NCBI RefSeq assembly: GCF_018343515.1
Contig: NZ_JAGYPD010000001.1
Span: 310,001 to 374,000, forward strand
Source: Bacillus sp. FJAT-50079
Lineage (GTDB): Bacteria > Bacillota > Bacilli > Bacillales > Bacillaceae_C
Length of the DNA stretch: 64,000 bases
Direction of reading: 5' to 3'
Shown here: positions 28,909 through 39,022 of the stretch, in pieces
Layout of the letters: every line of letters starts with the position of its first letter
Position numbering within the stretch: position 1 is the stretch's first letter
Translations under genes and position numbers: made by a program
Notes under the pieces: model-generated
The model's input: only the letters and a program-made list of their open reading frames with translations
Told to the model about the DNA's origin: nothing
Database searches by the model: none

Positions 28909-30071
28909 TTTTCATTACCTCTTAATTCTTGTTCGTAAATACTTCTTATTTTACGAATAATAGCTTCTTCACCAAAACGTTCTTTACATTGTTCCCGAAT
29001 CCTCTCGGCACTATAAGTGGAATAGCTATTTATCATTTTTTGCATTGCTACTGATAATGCTGTTATATCGCCTGTCGGAACAAGTATTCCATTTTCATCA
29101 GTAACAATTTCGTCTGGTCCTCCGCTTTTAGTTGATATTATAGGTTTACCGCAAGCAAGAGCTTCTATTAAAACAACTCCAAAAGTTTCATATTCACTGG
29201 CCGAAACAAAAGAGTCACACATTCCCATTTGTTTTTTTACTTCATCCCTATCTAATAGACCCAAGAAGTGAATTTGTTCCGAAAGCCCTAAATCATCTGT
29301 AAGCTTTGTTAACTTATCCATTTCGGGACCTTCGCCACCAATTATTAATTCAACCTCTTGATGTTTAAATACTTTTTCAAAAGCCCTTATCAACAAATCT
29401 ATTCCTTTGTTTTTATTTAAAAAGGCTATAGATAAAAAACGGAACTTTCTCTCCTTCTTTTCATTGCTTCTATCAATTTGAAACCCGCTTAAATCAACAA
29501 TATTAGGTATTCTAATTAACTTACTAGATGGAGTATATTGTAAAAGTTCCTTTTCGAGACTTGGTCCAACTGCTATAACCTTCTTAGCTATTTCAAAAGT
29601 TTTTTTCGCTTCTTTTTTTTCATAAGGCTTTAATAAATCTCTCACGAACTTGCTGGAATGCTCTGTAATGATTAGTGGAATGCCATATTTCCGTGAAATT
29701 TTTGCAGCTGCCCATCCACCCCAATGGGTAGAATGTGCGTGTATTATATCGGGTATTCCATGTTCTTTAATTGCCTTCTTAACAAGAGATTTTAAAAGTA
29801 AGTAATATTTACAAGCAGTTACAAAAGGTATTCTACCAGGAAAATAATTCACAGCTCTATATCTATATGTGATTAATCCATCTTCCTTATCAACGCTTAT
29901 TCCCTTTTTCAGCTTTAACATAGAAGTGGAACGTAAAGTATGGATTTCAGGATATGTGATTGTCACGTCAATTCCATCGCTTAACAGTGCTTGCGCCTGC
30001 TCTTTAAAAAAGATTCCGTTAAGTGGATTGTCTTCAGTTGGATACCATGATGGAATAATCATTATTTTCAT
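28905..30071 (-). CDS. Glycosyltransferase family 4
   Basis: A 388-residue GT-B enzyme beginning MKIMIIPSWYPTEDNPLNGI, a common opening for capsule GT4 proteins. IHAHSTHWGGWAA lies in the acceptor domain, IPNIVDLSGFQ marks the linker and SASEYETFGVVLIEALACGK the donor-binding E-x7-E region. It belongs to the polysaccharide operon, three bases from the flippase gene and overlapping the polymerase gene. The sugar is unknown. Confidence 0.87.
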   Translation of the reverse strand: MKIMIIPSWYPTEDNPLNGIFFKEQAQALLSDGIDVTITYPEIHTLRSTSMLKLKKGISVDKEDGLITYRYRAVNYFPGRIPFVTACKYYLLLKSLVKKAIKEHGIPDIIHAHSTHWGGWAAAKISRKYGIPLIITEHSSKFVRDLLKPYEKKEAKKTFEIAKKVIAVGPSLEKELLQYTPSSKLIRIPNIVDLSGFQIDRSNEKKERKFRFLSIAFLNKNKGIDLLIRAFEKVFKHQEVELIIGGEGPEMDKLTKLTDDLGLSEQIHFLGLLDRDEVKKQMGMCDSFVSASEYETFGVVLIEALACGKPIISTKSGGPDEIVTDENGILVPTGDITALSVAMQKMINSYSTYSAERIREQCKERFGEEAIIRKIRSIYEQELRGNEK

Positions 30072-30074
30072 GAT

Positions 30075-31400
30075 TCATCTTCCTCGTCTAAAAGCGTTCA
30101 ATAATTTTTTATAAATTTGATAATCTTCTCTTTGAACTAGAATTAATTTATACAACGATATACCAGTGAGCGATTTGAAAATAAACATTTTAATGATCGT
30201 ACTTAGTGAATAAGTGAGTGAAGTTGAAAATGCAGCTCCATAAATACCGTAACGAGGCACTAAAATGATATTTAATACTAGATTACCCACTACTGTGAAT
30301 ATTGATGTATACATATTTAACTCCGGTTTACCTCTGCCAGCAAGATCATTTGACATAATTCTGTCCATCGAGAATAGTATGATCCCCGGAAGTAGCACTT
30401 TCAATACAACTGCGCTTTCTTGATAATCCTGACCGAAGAGCAGCCCAATAAACAACTCCGCTATTAAATAGAATACAACTCCACTTATGATAGAAAACCA
30501 TAGGACTGTTCTAGTGACAAGGGATGTTAATTGATTTTTTTCATCTTCTTCATTTAATGCAGCCACTCTTGGGAATAAAACAGAGGAAATAGACTGCGAT
30601 ACAATCCAAAGCCTTTCCGCGACATTAACTGCAATATTATATAGTCCTACGGCAGCATTTGTAGAAAAGTAAGAAATCACAATTGTATCAGCACGATAAT
30701 TAATAAATGAAAGCATGTTGCTGAAATGAGCCTTTATTCCAAACTTTAAGGAATCTATAAAATATTCTTTTGAAAATTTCCCCACTGAAAAATTAATCTG
30801 CATTCTAGATCTAAAGTAATATACAGTTATCATTAATTGGGTAATAGATCCAATGATAAATGAAAATACAGCCCCAATTAAACCAATTTGAAAAAGGTAA
30901 ATAAAAATTACCAAGGATACCAAGGATACAATTTGTCTTGACAATGCCAAACTATTAAAAGCTTTAAAGTCATTCTTCCCTTGAAAAACAACAATATAAA
31001 ATTCATTGATGATTAACACTGGTACAGTAAAAAGTATACCATACAAATACGCTATGGGTATCTCATTAAATGAGGAATTTTGATAAAAAAGGAGTAGGAA
31101 AATAAGCCCGCAAACAATAGAAACTAAACTTAAAATTAATGCGGTAATTGTATTTGTTTTTATAATTGTTTCCACCCGATATTTATTCCTACCGATATAA
31201 TAGACCGTTGCAGATCCAACACCCATATTAAGGAATGCCATTAGCATTGTTGGCAATAATACGATCAAGGCATACATTCCATTACCTTCCGTACCGAGTT
31301 CTCTAGCAATGATTACCGTTAATAAAAGCCCTAGTAAAATCCCAGTTACTTGTCTACTTAACGTTAATATCGTATCTTTTGTAAACTTGGAATCGCTCAT
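30075..31400 (-). CDS. Oligosaccharide flippase (Wzx type)
   Basis: A 441-residue polytopic membrane protein with about twelve to fourteen helices, starting DTILTLSRQVTGILLGLLLT, the usual opening of polysaccharide-synthesis (MOP superfamily) exporters. It would flip undecaprenyl-pyrophosphate-linked repeat units to the outer face for polymerisation by the Wzy-like protein. It lies within the operon, 99 bases after the UDP-sugar dehydrogenase gene, with an inverted repeat between them. Confidence 0.88.
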   Translation of the reverse strand: MSDSKFTKDTILTLSRQVTGILLGLLLTVIIARELGTEGNGMYALIVLLPTMLMAFLNMGVGSATVYYIGRNKYRVETIIKTNTITALILSLVSIVCGLIFLLLFYQNSSFNEIPIAYLYGILFTVPVLIINEFYIVVFQGKNDFKAFNSLALSRQIVSLVSLVIFIYLFQIGLIGAVFSFIIGSITQLMITVYYFRSRMQINFSVGKFSKEYFIDSLKFGIKAHFSNMLSFINYRADTIVISYFSTNAAVGLYNIAVNVAERLWIVSQSISSVLFPRVAALNEEDEKNQLTSLVTRTVLWFSIISGVVFYLIAELFIGLLFGQDYQESAVVLKVLLPGIILFSMDRIMSNDLAGRGKPELNMYTSIFTVVGNLVLNIILVPRYGIYGAAFSTSLTYSLSTIIKMFIFKSLTGISLYKLILVQREDYQIYKKLLNAFRRGR

Positions 31401-31439
31401 ATATTTTTCTCCTGTAAACCGACGTTCATAAATAAAGAG

Positions 31440-31477
31440 AACTATAAATATAAGGACAAATGCCTATATTTATAGTT
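31440..31477 (-). other. Inverted repeat between dehydrogenase and flippase genes
   Basis: AACTATAAATATA and TATATTTATAGTT form a 13-bp AT-rich stem with a short GC-capped loop. There is no T-run, so it more likely acts on mRNA stability or as a partial terminator than as a full stop. Confidence 0.45.
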
Positions 31478-31499
31478 ATTAGATGTGCATAGTTTTTAT

Positions 31500-32813
31500 T
31501 TATAGTTTATAATATAAACCCGTTTGTTTTATATCTCTCATTACATTTCTTGTATCAAAGATCGCTTTGCTTGATCTTGCAATTAATTCATAATCAAAAG
31601 CACTGTGATCAGTTAGAATAAGGGTTAAATCTGCATCAATAATAGCTGCTTCACTGAGGGATATTGTCTCAATAATTTCATTGTCTAATTTGAAGCTTTT
31701 TACATGTGGGTCAATAGCTACAACATCTGCTCCTCTTTCCCTAAGCATGCTGATAATTGAAAGTGATGGTGACTCCCGAACATCATCAATATCTTTTTTA
31801 TAAGCAACCCCAAGTACAGCTACTTTCGACCCTTTCAACGATTTTGCAAATTCATTTAAGATTTCAAGGGATCTATGCACAACAAATTCGGGCATTGAAT
31901 TATTGATTTCACCAGCCAATTCTATTAACCGGGTATGATAATTATATTCCCTTGCTTTCCATGTCAAATAAAAAGGATCAATTGGTATACAATGTCCACC
32001 GAGTCCCGGGCCCGGATAGAAGGCCATAAAACCATAAGGCTTTGTCTTTGCAGCATCTATGACTTCCCATACATCAATATTCATTTTATCGCATAGTATA
32101 GCCATTTCATTTGCAAGTGCAATATTAATATGTCGAAATGTGTTTTCAAATATTTTTTCCATTTCGGCAACAGCTGGACTTGAAACTTCGTGCACCTCTC
32201 CATCTAAAACTTCTCTATATAAAGCAGATGCAACCTTTGTACAATTTTGAGTAATCCCCCCAACAACTTTTGGCGTGTTTTTTGTATTAAAGAATTTATT
32301 GCCCGGGTCAACTCGTTCCGGAGAATAAGCTACAAATACATTTTCGCCAACCACTAGGCCATGATTTTCCAATACTGGCCTAATAATTTCCTCGGTTGTT
32401 CCTGGATAGGTTGTTGATTCTAAAACAACAAGCATTCCTTCATGAGCATATTTTGCAATCTCTTTTGCAGAGCTTTTAACATAAGAGGTATCCGGCTGCA
32501 TATATTTATCCAATGGTGTCGGTACACAAATTGCAACAGCATCCACTTCACTTATTTTTGCGTAATCAGATGTTGCTTCTAGTCGACCACAACTAATCAT
32601 TTCATTTAAATCTTCGTCTAATATATCACCAATATAATTTTGACCGGCGTTTACAAGGTCAACTCTAGCTTCTTGAATATCAAAGCCAATAACATGGTAT
32701 CCAGCCTTAGCCTTTTCAACCGCCAAAGGCAATCCAACATATCCTAAACCAACCACACCAATTTTCGCTGTTTTCGTTTCAATTTTCTTCAATAAATCAT
32801 TAAAAACACTCAT
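31500..32813 (-). CDS. UDP-N-acetylglucosamine 6-dehydrogenase (WbpA-like)
   Basis: NAD-dependent enzyme oxidising C6 of UDP-HexNAc to a uronic acid. The N-terminal Rossmann motif is GVVGLGYVGLPLA. YSPERVDPG and the catalytic Cys in GPGLGGHCIPIDPFYL are intact, and VLGVAYKKDIDDVRESP marks the UDP-binding C-terminal domain. These features match the WbpA/WecC branch rather than UDP-glucose dehydrogenase. Together with the Gfo/Idh oxidoreductase, the hexapeptide acetyltransferase and a DegT aminotransferase in the same operon, it fits the WbpA-B-E-D route to UDP-2,3-diacetamido-2,3-dideoxy-glucuronate. Confidence 0.88.
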   Translation of the reverse strand: MSVFNDLLKKIETKTAKIGVVGLGYVGLPLAVEKAKAGYHVIGFDIQEARVDLVNAGQNYIGDILDEDLNEMISCGRLEATSDYAKISEVDAVAICVPTPLDKYMQPDTSYVKSSAKEIAKYAHEGMLVVLESTTYPGTTEEIIRPVLENHGLVVGENVFVAYSPERVDPGNKFFNTKNTPKVVGGITQNCTKVASALYREVLDGEVHEVSSPAVAEMEKIFENTFRHINIALANEMAILCDKMNIDVWEVIDAAKTKPYGFMAFYPGPGLGGHCIPIDPFYLTWKAREYNYHTRLIELAGEINNSMPEFVVHRSLEILNEFAKSLKGSKVAVLGVAYKKDIDDVRESPSLSIISMLRERGADVVAIDPHVKSFKLDNEIIETISLSEAAIIDADLTLILTDHSAFDYELIARSSKAIFDTRNVMRDIKQTGLYYKL

Positions 32814-32839
32814 TATTTATACCTCTCTTTGTTAACGCA

Positions 32840-33577
32840 TTATTCGCTAGCTTTTCGAGCATTAAGCATATATTTCCAAAAGACGAGGATCACTAAACCA
32901 CATTGAAAACCAAAGGCCATTGCTAGAAAAAGATTTCTAAACAACTTGCTACCAGAGGAAGTTGTGTTGATTCCCGATAATTTCGGCCCTTCCATATCAT
33001 CCAATTGTTGCCCTAAATTATTAATTCGTTCTTGGTAACTTTCACGTTGAGACTCATACTCAATTACTAATCCTGTGTAATCCGCTATCTGACTATCAGG
33101 GACTTTTGAATTCAATAATTGATCATTATAATGATCAATCACCTTTTGTAAGCTTTCTACCTTTGCTTCTAATGTCATATAATAATCTTCCAACCTAGAC
33201 CTTTTTTTATTAAAGGTATCATTTAGATCACTCACATAGCTTTCAGCAACTTTATTTAATTGTGAAAACACCTTTTGTTCGTCAATTCCCTTAAGTTTTA
33301 GAATAACTTGAAAATCACGTGGAATCGTAACAGAAAATTGATCCTCGTATGGTCCTTCAAGTTCTTCTTTATAAAAGATTATATTCTCTGGTTTTGTAAG
33401 TTCATCATTTCCCGCATTTCCGACAAAAATAACCGCTTCTGACTCATATATATGAGTTTGACTCAGGCTGAAAAAGATACCAGCTCCTCCACAAATAATG
33501 GTAAATAATAATACAAACCATTTTTTCTTCCATATAAAAGTTAAATAATCGTATAAAATGTATTTTTCCGATGCCAT
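32840..33577 (-). CDS. Chain-length determinant (Wzz-type) protein
   Basis: A 245-residue polysaccharide co-polymerase with an N-terminal transmembrane helix (about 16-36), an extracellular coiled-coil-rich middle (about 120-195) and a C-terminal helix (about 212-235). It regulates polymer length through the Wzy enzyme. No tyrosine-kinase (Wzc/CapB) domain or separate kinase and phosphatase genes are in the cluster, which is unusual for Gram-positive capsule operons. Partners may be encoded elsewhere. Confidence 0.8.
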   Translation of the reverse strand: MASEKYILYDYLTFIWKKKWFVLLFTIICGGAGIFFSLSQTHIYESEAVIFVGNAGNDELTKPENIIFYKEELEGPYEDQFSVTIPRDFQVILKLKGIDEQKVFSQLNKVAESYVSDLNDTFNKKRSRLEDYYMTLEAKVESLQKVIDHYNDQLLNSKVPDSQIADYTGLVIEYESQRESYQERINNLGQQLDDMEGPKLSGINTTSSGSKLFRNLFLAMAFGFQCGLVILVFWKYMLNARKASE

Positions 33578-33591
33578 ATAGTATTGCCCTT

Positions 33592-34707
33592 CTAATTATT
33601 TTTAAAGAACTGCACGATTTTTTCTATTACATAATCTTGCTGTTCAATCGAAAATTCGGGGAAAATTGGTAAAGATAAAGCTTCTTTACAGGCCTTTTCA
33701 GCTTCTGGCATGTCACCTTCCTGATAACCTAAATCCTTAAACACTGGTTGTAGGTGAAGTGGAACGGGATAATAAACCATTGTAGCAACTCCACTCTCTT
33801 TCAAGAACTGTTGCAACTCATCCCTTTTTTCCACTCTAAGAGTGTATTGATGATATACATGATATCTGTCGGTTACTTCTACTGGTGTAACGGCATGTTC
33901 GCCTATCTTTTCATTTAATAGTTCTGTGTATCTATTTGCTATTTCACGTCTTCGCTCGCTCCATTTATTAAGATGGGGTAGTTTTACATTCAAAATAGCC
34001 GCTTGTATTTCATCAAGTCTGCTATTATAACCTAGAACATGATGATAATATTTTGGCTTACTTCCATGAACTCGGATGATTCGCATTTTTTCAGCTAATT
34101 CTTCGTTGTTTGTAACTATCATCCCGCCATCTCCGTAGGCACCTAGATTTTTTGTAGGAAAAAAGCTAAATGTTGTAGCGTCTCCGATTTCCCCAACATG
34201 CTTCCCTTTATACTTAGCACCGATCGCTTGGGCAGCATCTTCCACAATATATAAATTGTGATTTTTTGCGATCTTAATAATTGGGTCCATATCGGTGGCT
34301 TGTCCGTATAAATGCACTGGCATAATTGCTTTAGTTTTACTCGTAATTGCCTGCTCAATTTTAAATGGGTCGATATTAAAAGTTACAGGATCAATATCTA
34401 CAAATACAGGCTTTGCACCTAATCTCGAAATAGAGCCACCCGTTGCGAAAAAGGTAAAGGGAGTTGTAATAACCTCATCTCCTTCCTTTACACCACAGGC
34501 CTGCAATGATATATGTAGTGCATCGCTACCATTGCCTACCCCAATTCCAAATTGTGCATTAACTGAAGCAGCAATATCATTTTCAATCTTTTTCACATGA
34601 TCTCCAAGAATAAATCTTGAGGAAGACATAACTTCATCAAGTGCTGTAAGGATTTCATCCTTCATTGATTTGTATTGCTCCGATAAATCAAGCATAGGTA
34701 CATTCAT
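33592..34707 (-). CDS. DegT/DnrJ/EryC1 aminotransferase, WbpE/FdtB-like (3-amino sugar type)
   Basis: PLP-dependent nucleotide-sugar aminotransferase, 371 residues from the ATG at 34707. That start is chosen because AAGGAG lies upstream and the protein then begins MNVPMLDLSEQYKSMKDEI, typical of the 3-aminotransferase branch. The PLP lysine is in FSFFPTKNLGAYGDGG and the cofactor Asp in VEDAAQAIGA. It likely aminates C3 of a UDP-3-keto-uronic acid made by the operon's dehydrogenase and oxidoreductase. Spacing to neighbours is under 15 bases on both sides. Confidence 0.87.
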   Translation of the reverse strand: MNVPMLDLSEQYKSMKDEILTALDEVMSSSRFILGDHVKKIENDIAASVNAQFGIGVGNGSDALHISLQACGVKEGDEVITTPFTFFATGGSISRLGAKPVFVDIDPVTFNIDPFKIEQAITSKTKAIMPVHLYGQATDMDPIIKIAKNHNLYIVEDAAQAIGAKYKGKHVGEIGDATTFSFFPTKNLGAYGDGGMIVTNNEELAEKMRIIRVHGSKPKYYHHVLGYNSRLDEIQAAILNVKLPHLNKWSERRREIANRYTELLNEKIGEHAVTPVEVTDRYHVYHQYTLRVEKRDELQQFLKESGVATMVYYPVPLHLQPVFKDLGYQEGDMPEAEKACKEALSLPIFPEFSIEQQDYVIEKIVQFFKNN

Positions 34708-34711
34708 ATTA

Positions 34712-35854
34712 TTATTTCTCCTTATTTCTATTATAGTCATCTGCCGGTTCGACAAGAGAATGATATATACTTTCTACCCTTTTCAACCACAAATGCTTAC
34801 TATGAAGTACATGAATGACATTTTCTCGATAGAGTTCTCTCATTTTATCATTCATAATTTCCATAAGACCTTGTTCAATAGAAGTCACATTATCTTCCGT
34901 TACATAGCCAATTTTATCCTTTTTTACAATTGATTGTAACGCAGTGCAATTAGAAGAGACAACCGGAAGACCATATGACATATATTCAAACAATTTTACT
35001 GGTACTGCAAAGTCATTATATACATTTTTTTGTAAAGTTACAATTCCAAAATCAGCCTTACCATAAAGTGCATCTAATTTTTCTCCATGCTCGTGGTGTA
35101 TTTTTAACCATGGCCTTTTAAGAAACGGAGTCATTAAATAAAGATTTTCTTGCAACTCATTTTTTCTACAAACAAGGATTAGCTCTATCAGAGTTTTACT
35201 CTCATTCAAATTTGATAATGCTTCAAGCACTTCATAAATTCCGTACCTCGGATGAATACCCCCGACATAAATCGCAGTTACATTTTGATCATGATTAAGT
35301 TTTAACATATTAACCTTATCTACTCCACCTGGAGGAGATATATCCACTTTATCTTGAGATAACTTCAGATATTTATTCATTTCAATACTAGGTAAAAAGA
35401 TTTTCTTAGCAAAGTGTTCAAACATTTTAAACTCATAGTGGAATAAAGAAATCATTATTTTGGTTACTAGTTTATTTTTAACTTTATACATATCTGTAAA
35501 CTTCCAATATATGTCCCGATAAAATATCCCCAAAGGGATGTGATTTTTCTTTAGATACCTCATAAACTGATAATCAAGTAAGGGACGCATGGGAATATGG
35601 CTAGGGTCTGATAACCATATCGGTATTGTTTGATTTTCCATATAGCAAAAAAGAATATCTTTTGGATTTACCATTTGATATAATCTTTTTAATTTTTCTT
35701 TTCTTTCCTTAGAAGTACCAAAAATCTCAATGCACTCTAAATTACTTCTACGTGCAAATTCACTAAATGCTTCAAGTAACTTAATTGGTCTCACTCCAGA
35801 ACCGCTTGACCCATCTTTTAAAGGAAATGGATAATATACAATTATTTTTTTCAT
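34712..35854 (-). CDS. Glycosyltransferase (GT-B, family 4-like)
   Basis: A 380-residue protein starting MKKIIVYYPFPLKDGSSGSG. The C-terminal half shows VPVKLFEYMSYGLPVVSSNC, the donor-binding region of GT4-type enzymes, and IYVGGIHPRYGIYEV at the domain junction. The N-terminal half is less typical, so the exact family is less certain than for the other glycosyltransferases here. It sits four bases before the WbpE-like gene. Confidence 0.78.
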   Translation of the reverse strand: MKKIIVYYPFPLKDGSSGSGVRPIKLLEAFSEFARRSNLECIEIFGTSKERKEKLKRLYQMVNPKDILFCYMENQTIPIWLSDPSHIPMRPLLDYQFMRYLKKNHIPLGIFYRDIYWKFTDMYKVKNKLVTKIMISLFHYEFKMFEHFAKKIFLPSIEMNKYLKLSQDKVDISPPGGVDKVNMLKLNHDQNVTAIYVGGIHPRYGIYEVLEALSNLNESKTLIELILVCRKNELQENLYLMTPFLKRPWLKIHHEHGEKLDALYGKADFGIVTLQKNVYNDFAVPVKLFEYMSYGLPVVSSNCTALQSIVKKDKIGYVTEDNVTSIEQGLMEIMNDKMRELYRENVIHVLHSKHLWLKRVESIYHSLVEPADDYNRNKEK

Positions 35855-35928
35855 TATTAGTCAGCCCTTTATAAACGACGATTTCCAATTTATTGAACCT
35901 TGTTGTGATAAAATGAGCATAATAATCT

Positions 35929-36567
35929 CTACTTTATTATTGCTTTTATCGTCAATAAAATAATTTTAATATCTGTTAATATTGACCTTTTTTCCATGTA
36001 TTCCATATTATACTTTAATTTATCATTCATGATTTCTTCAATATACGTCCTCTCTGGATCATTACTTAGTGCTAAAATTTCATTTTCATTTCGATACTTT
36101 ATCGAAGCGTAATCTGTAATTCCCGGTCGTATGTTGAAGATTTTTTTCTGTTCTTTAGTATAGAAAGCTGTATATTTTGGCACCTCTGGACGGGGTCCAA
36201 CTAAACTCATATCCCCTTTGAATACATTGATAAGTTGTGGAAGTTCATCAAGTTTAGACTTTCTTAAAAAGTGCCCTATTTTTGTTATACGCTGATCTTT
36301 TCCCACTGTGATTTGCTTTCCCAATTTTTCTGCATCAACGACCATTGTTCTGAATTTTAATATTTTGAATGGTCTTTCGTTTTTTCCCACCCTGACTTGC
36401 TTAAAAAAAACAGGTCCTCTTGAATCAATTTTAATTAGAATACTAATTAAGAGTAAAATGGGGGCGATGATAATTAACCCTATTGTTGTAAACAAAAGAT
36501 CCATCGCCCTTTTAACGATATCGTTTAATAAAACACCTTTTTTACCTTCCATCTTTTGTGCTTCCAT
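35929..36567 (-). CDS. Undecaprenyl-phosphate sugar phosphotransferase (PglC/WcaJ-like)
   Basis: Initiates repeat-unit assembly by moving a sugar-1-phosphate onto undecaprenyl phosphate. It is a short form of about 212 residues with one N-terminal membrane-associated helix ([20 protein letters not shown]). The bacterial sugar transferase core contains [20 protein letters not shown] and [21 protein letters not shown], including the catalytic Asp-Glu pair. Short PglC-type enzymes often use diacetamido-trideoxyhexoses, which fits the adjacent DegT and WbpM/PglF-like enzymes. Start is uncertain between GTG at 36576 and ATG at 36567; the latter has better site spacing. Confidence 0.88.
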   Translation of the reverse strand: MEAQKMEGKKGVLLNDIVKRAMDLLFTTIGLIIIAPILLLISILIKIDSRGPVFFKQVRVGKNERPFKILKFRTMVVDAEKLGKQITVGKDQRITKIGHFLRKSKLDELPQLINVFKGDMSLVGPRPEVPKYTAFYTKEQKKIFNIRPGITDYASIKYRNENEILALSNDPERTYIEEIMNDKLKYNMEYMEKRSILTDIKIILLTIKAIIK

Positions 36568-36585
36568 CTTCCCCACCCGCCTTAC

Positions 36586-37737
36586 CTATCTTTTATAAGT
36601 TTCGGCTATTTCACAAACCGCTTGTATTACACGGTTTACTTGCCCTTTATCCATTTTTGGATATAAAGGTAGCGAAATTGCTCCCTCATATGCAGCTAAG
36701 GCATTGGGATAATCTTCGATATTATATCCTTGTCTTTTATAATAAGGATGCATAGGAACTGGAATGAAATGAACACTTGTGCCTATTCCTTTTTCCGTTA
36801 ATTTCTCTATAAATTCACTTCGATCAATGGAAAATTTCTTTGAATCCACTCTTAACACATATAAATGCCAAGCATGTCGATTAACTTCATCGCTAAAAGG
36901 GATCGTTAAACCTTTGATCCCGCTAAATGCTTTATTATACATTTCAGCGTAATCTTCCCTAATTTGTTGCATTTTTTGCATTTTCTCTAACTGTACAAGT
37001 CCCATTGAAGCTTGAATATCAGTCATATTATATTTAAACCCAGGGTACTCAACTTCATAGTACCAGGAGCCTTTTTCGGCATAGCGATTCCACGCATTTT
37101 TACTCATACCGTGAAGACTCATAACCCTCAATTTATCTGCTGATTCTTCGTTACCAGTTGTAACCATACCACCTTCACCCGTAACTAAGTTTTTAGTGGC
37201 ATAGAAACTAAAGCATGTATAATCACCGATGCTTCCAATCATTTTTCCTTTATATTGTGTATAGACGGCATGTGCCGCATCCTCAATTACAGTTAGATTG
37301 TATTTTTGCGCTATTTCCATAATCGGATCCATATCACAAGGGTATCCAGCAAAATGGACAGGCAAGATCGCTTTCGTTTTTTGTGTGATTTTTTCTTCTA
37401 TTTTATTAACATCGATATTCATAGTAATAGGATCAATGTCAACGAATACTGGTGTTGCACCAGCATGAATAATTGTGTTTGAACTTGCCACAAAAGTATA
37501 CGGAGTTGTAATTACTTCATCTCCTTCCCCAATTCCAGCAGCAATCAAGGAAATATGAAGACCTGCCGTACATGAATTTAATCCAATTGCATGTTCTGCA
37601 TCTACATATTTTTTAAATTTATTTTCAAATTCTACTGTTTTAGGGCCTTTACTAAGCCAACCTGAACGAACTGTATCAATTAATTCCTTTATTTCTTCAT
37701 CATCAATATATGGTACTGCATATGGAATATTTTCCAC
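36586..37737 (-). CDS. DegT/DnrJ/EryC1 aminotransferase, 4-amino sugar type (PglE-like)
   Basis: PLP-dependent aminotransferase acting on a nucleotide-linked 4-keto-6-deoxy sugar. The PLP lysine is in CFSFYATKNLVTGEGGMV and the cofactor Asp in VIEDAAHAVY. The GTG at 37737, with GAGGTG before it, gives the typical opening MENIPYAVPYIDDEEIKEL; the longer frame overlaps the previous gene and lacks a site. It probably works on the product of the WbpM/PglF-like dehydratase in the same operon, yielding a 4-amino-4,6-dideoxy HexNAc. Specificity is inferred from neighbours. Confidence 0.86.
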   Translation of the reverse strand: MENIPYAVPYIDDEEIKELIDTVRSGWLSKGPKTVEFENKFKKYVDAEHAIGLNSCTAGLHISLIAAGIGEGDEVITTPYTFVASSNTIIHAGATPVFVDIDPITMNIDVNKIEEKITQKTKAILPVHFAGYPCDMDPIMEIAQKYNLTVIEDAAHAVYTQYKGKMIGSIGDYTCFSFYATKNLVTGEGGMVTTGNEESADKLRVMSLHGMSKNAWNRYAEKGSWYYEVEYPGFKYNMTDIQASMGLVQLEKMQKMQQIREDYAEMYNKAFSGIKGLTIPFSDEVNRHAWHLYVLRVDSKKFSIDRSEFIEKLTEKGIGTSVHFIPVPMHPYYKRQGYNIEDYPNALAAYEGAISLPLYPKMDKGQVNRVIQAVCEIAETYKR

Positions 37738-37780
37738 CTTGTTCACCTCGAAAAAGTAATCCACTAAAGGTTGTAAATGT

Positions 37781-39010
37781 TTATTCACTCATTATATTCA
37801 AAAACTTTTTTGCGAGTACTTCATAATCGTGGTTAGCTTTTACAAAATCTCTTCCGTTAATACCAAACTGTTCTCTTTCTTCTTTTGTTGTATTTCTCAT
37901 TTTTTTAATTGCTAATGCAAGTTCCTGTGGATCTTGAGGGGGAAAAGAAATCCCACAATTCGCTTCGGCAACTAAATCATTCCCCGCTTCGATACCGTGA
38001 AGAATTGGTTTAGCTGACATCATGTAATCAAGTAATTTATTTGGACTAACTCCATATTGGTAAAGTGGACTTCTTCTCCATCCTATATAAAGACAATCCA
38101 TTTTGCTTAAAAAATCAGGTATTGCCTCTTTATTAATTACGGGCAAGAACTCTAGATTGGTAATATTTTTTTCTTTTGCCTGTTCAATTAATTTGTCTTT
38201 CTCAGGACCCTTCCCAACGAATACAAATGTGATGGGCTCATCTCTTAAAAGTTCACAGGCTTCGATTACATACTCTAGGGCGTTAGCAATACCATGAGTT
38301 CCCGCATAACCGATAAGAAATTTATTCTCAGATTTTAATTTGTCGATTACACTTTGGTGTGCCTCAGGAATTTTTTCCTTCGATCGCTCCCACTGTGACA
38401 CATCAATGCCATTGGGTAAATAATTAAACTTCTCAGGTTTCATACCATGTTCAACCATATGATCCAATGCTTTTGGAAGAAACGATATAACTGTATCTGC
38501 CTTACGATAGGAATCATTTTCTCCTTTTTGCATTAACATAATAAATGGATGGTAACGTGACATATTTCCAAGTAACATAGGGGATAACGGCCACAGATCA
38601 TGTACTTCAAATATAAGCTTCGCTTTCGCCTTCTTAGCAATTGAAGCAGCTGGATATATATCTAATGGATACGTTGATGATGCAATAACAATATCCGGTG
38701 ATATATTCTTTACAATTTTATTGGAGTTAAACTGTAATTCCTTAACAAAAGAAACCATATTAATAACTCTTTTGACACCATTTCCTTCATATTTAGGAGT
38801 CTTTATCCAGATGTAACGGATACCATCCAACATTTCTTCCGTCCACTTTTCCTTCAAAGTCGGTTGAACAGTTCTAATATGTGAGTGTGATGCCCCTATA
38901 ATTGTCACTTGATGCCCCTGCTTAACCCATTCTTTCGCTAAATAATATGGTCTATATTCCATTCCATGAATATTCGACCCTGCATAGTGATTAATTAATA
39001 ATATATTCAT
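37781..39010 (-). CDS. Glycosyltransferase family 4 (WbuB-like)
   Basis: GT-B enzyme of about 409 residues opening MNILLINHYAGSNIHGMEYR, characteristic of the WbuB/FnlB-neighbourhood GT4 group. IFEVHDLWPLSPM lies in the acceptor domain, YLPNGIDVSQW marks the linker and the C-terminal donor site includes GVSPNKLLDYMMSAKPIL. The ATG at 39010 follows GGTGG and is favoured over 39022. WbuB-type enzymes often add the second sugar onto the lipid-linked primer. It directly follows the acetyltransferase gene. Confidence 0.86.
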   Translation of the reverse strand: MNILLINHYAGSNIHGMEYRPYYLAKEWVKQGHQVTIIGASHSHIRTVQPTLKEKWTEEMLDGIRYIWIKTPKYEGNGVKRVINMVSFVKELQFNSNKIVKNISPDIVIASSTYPLDIYPAASIAKKAKAKLIFEVHDLWPLSPMLLGNMSRYHPFIMLMQKGENDSYRKADTVISFLPKALDHMVEHGMKPEKFNYLPNGIDVSQWERSKEKIPEAHQSVIDKLKSENKFLIGYAGTHGIANALEYVIEACELLRDEPITFVFVGKGPEKDKLIEQAKEKNITNLEFLPVINKEAIPDFLSKMDCLYIGWRRSPLYQYGVSPNKLLDYMMSAKPILHGIEAGNDLVAEANCGISFPPQDPQELALAIKKMRNTTKEEREQFGINGRDFVKANHDYEVLAKKFLNIMSE

Positions 39011-39022
39011 TTTTACCACCAT

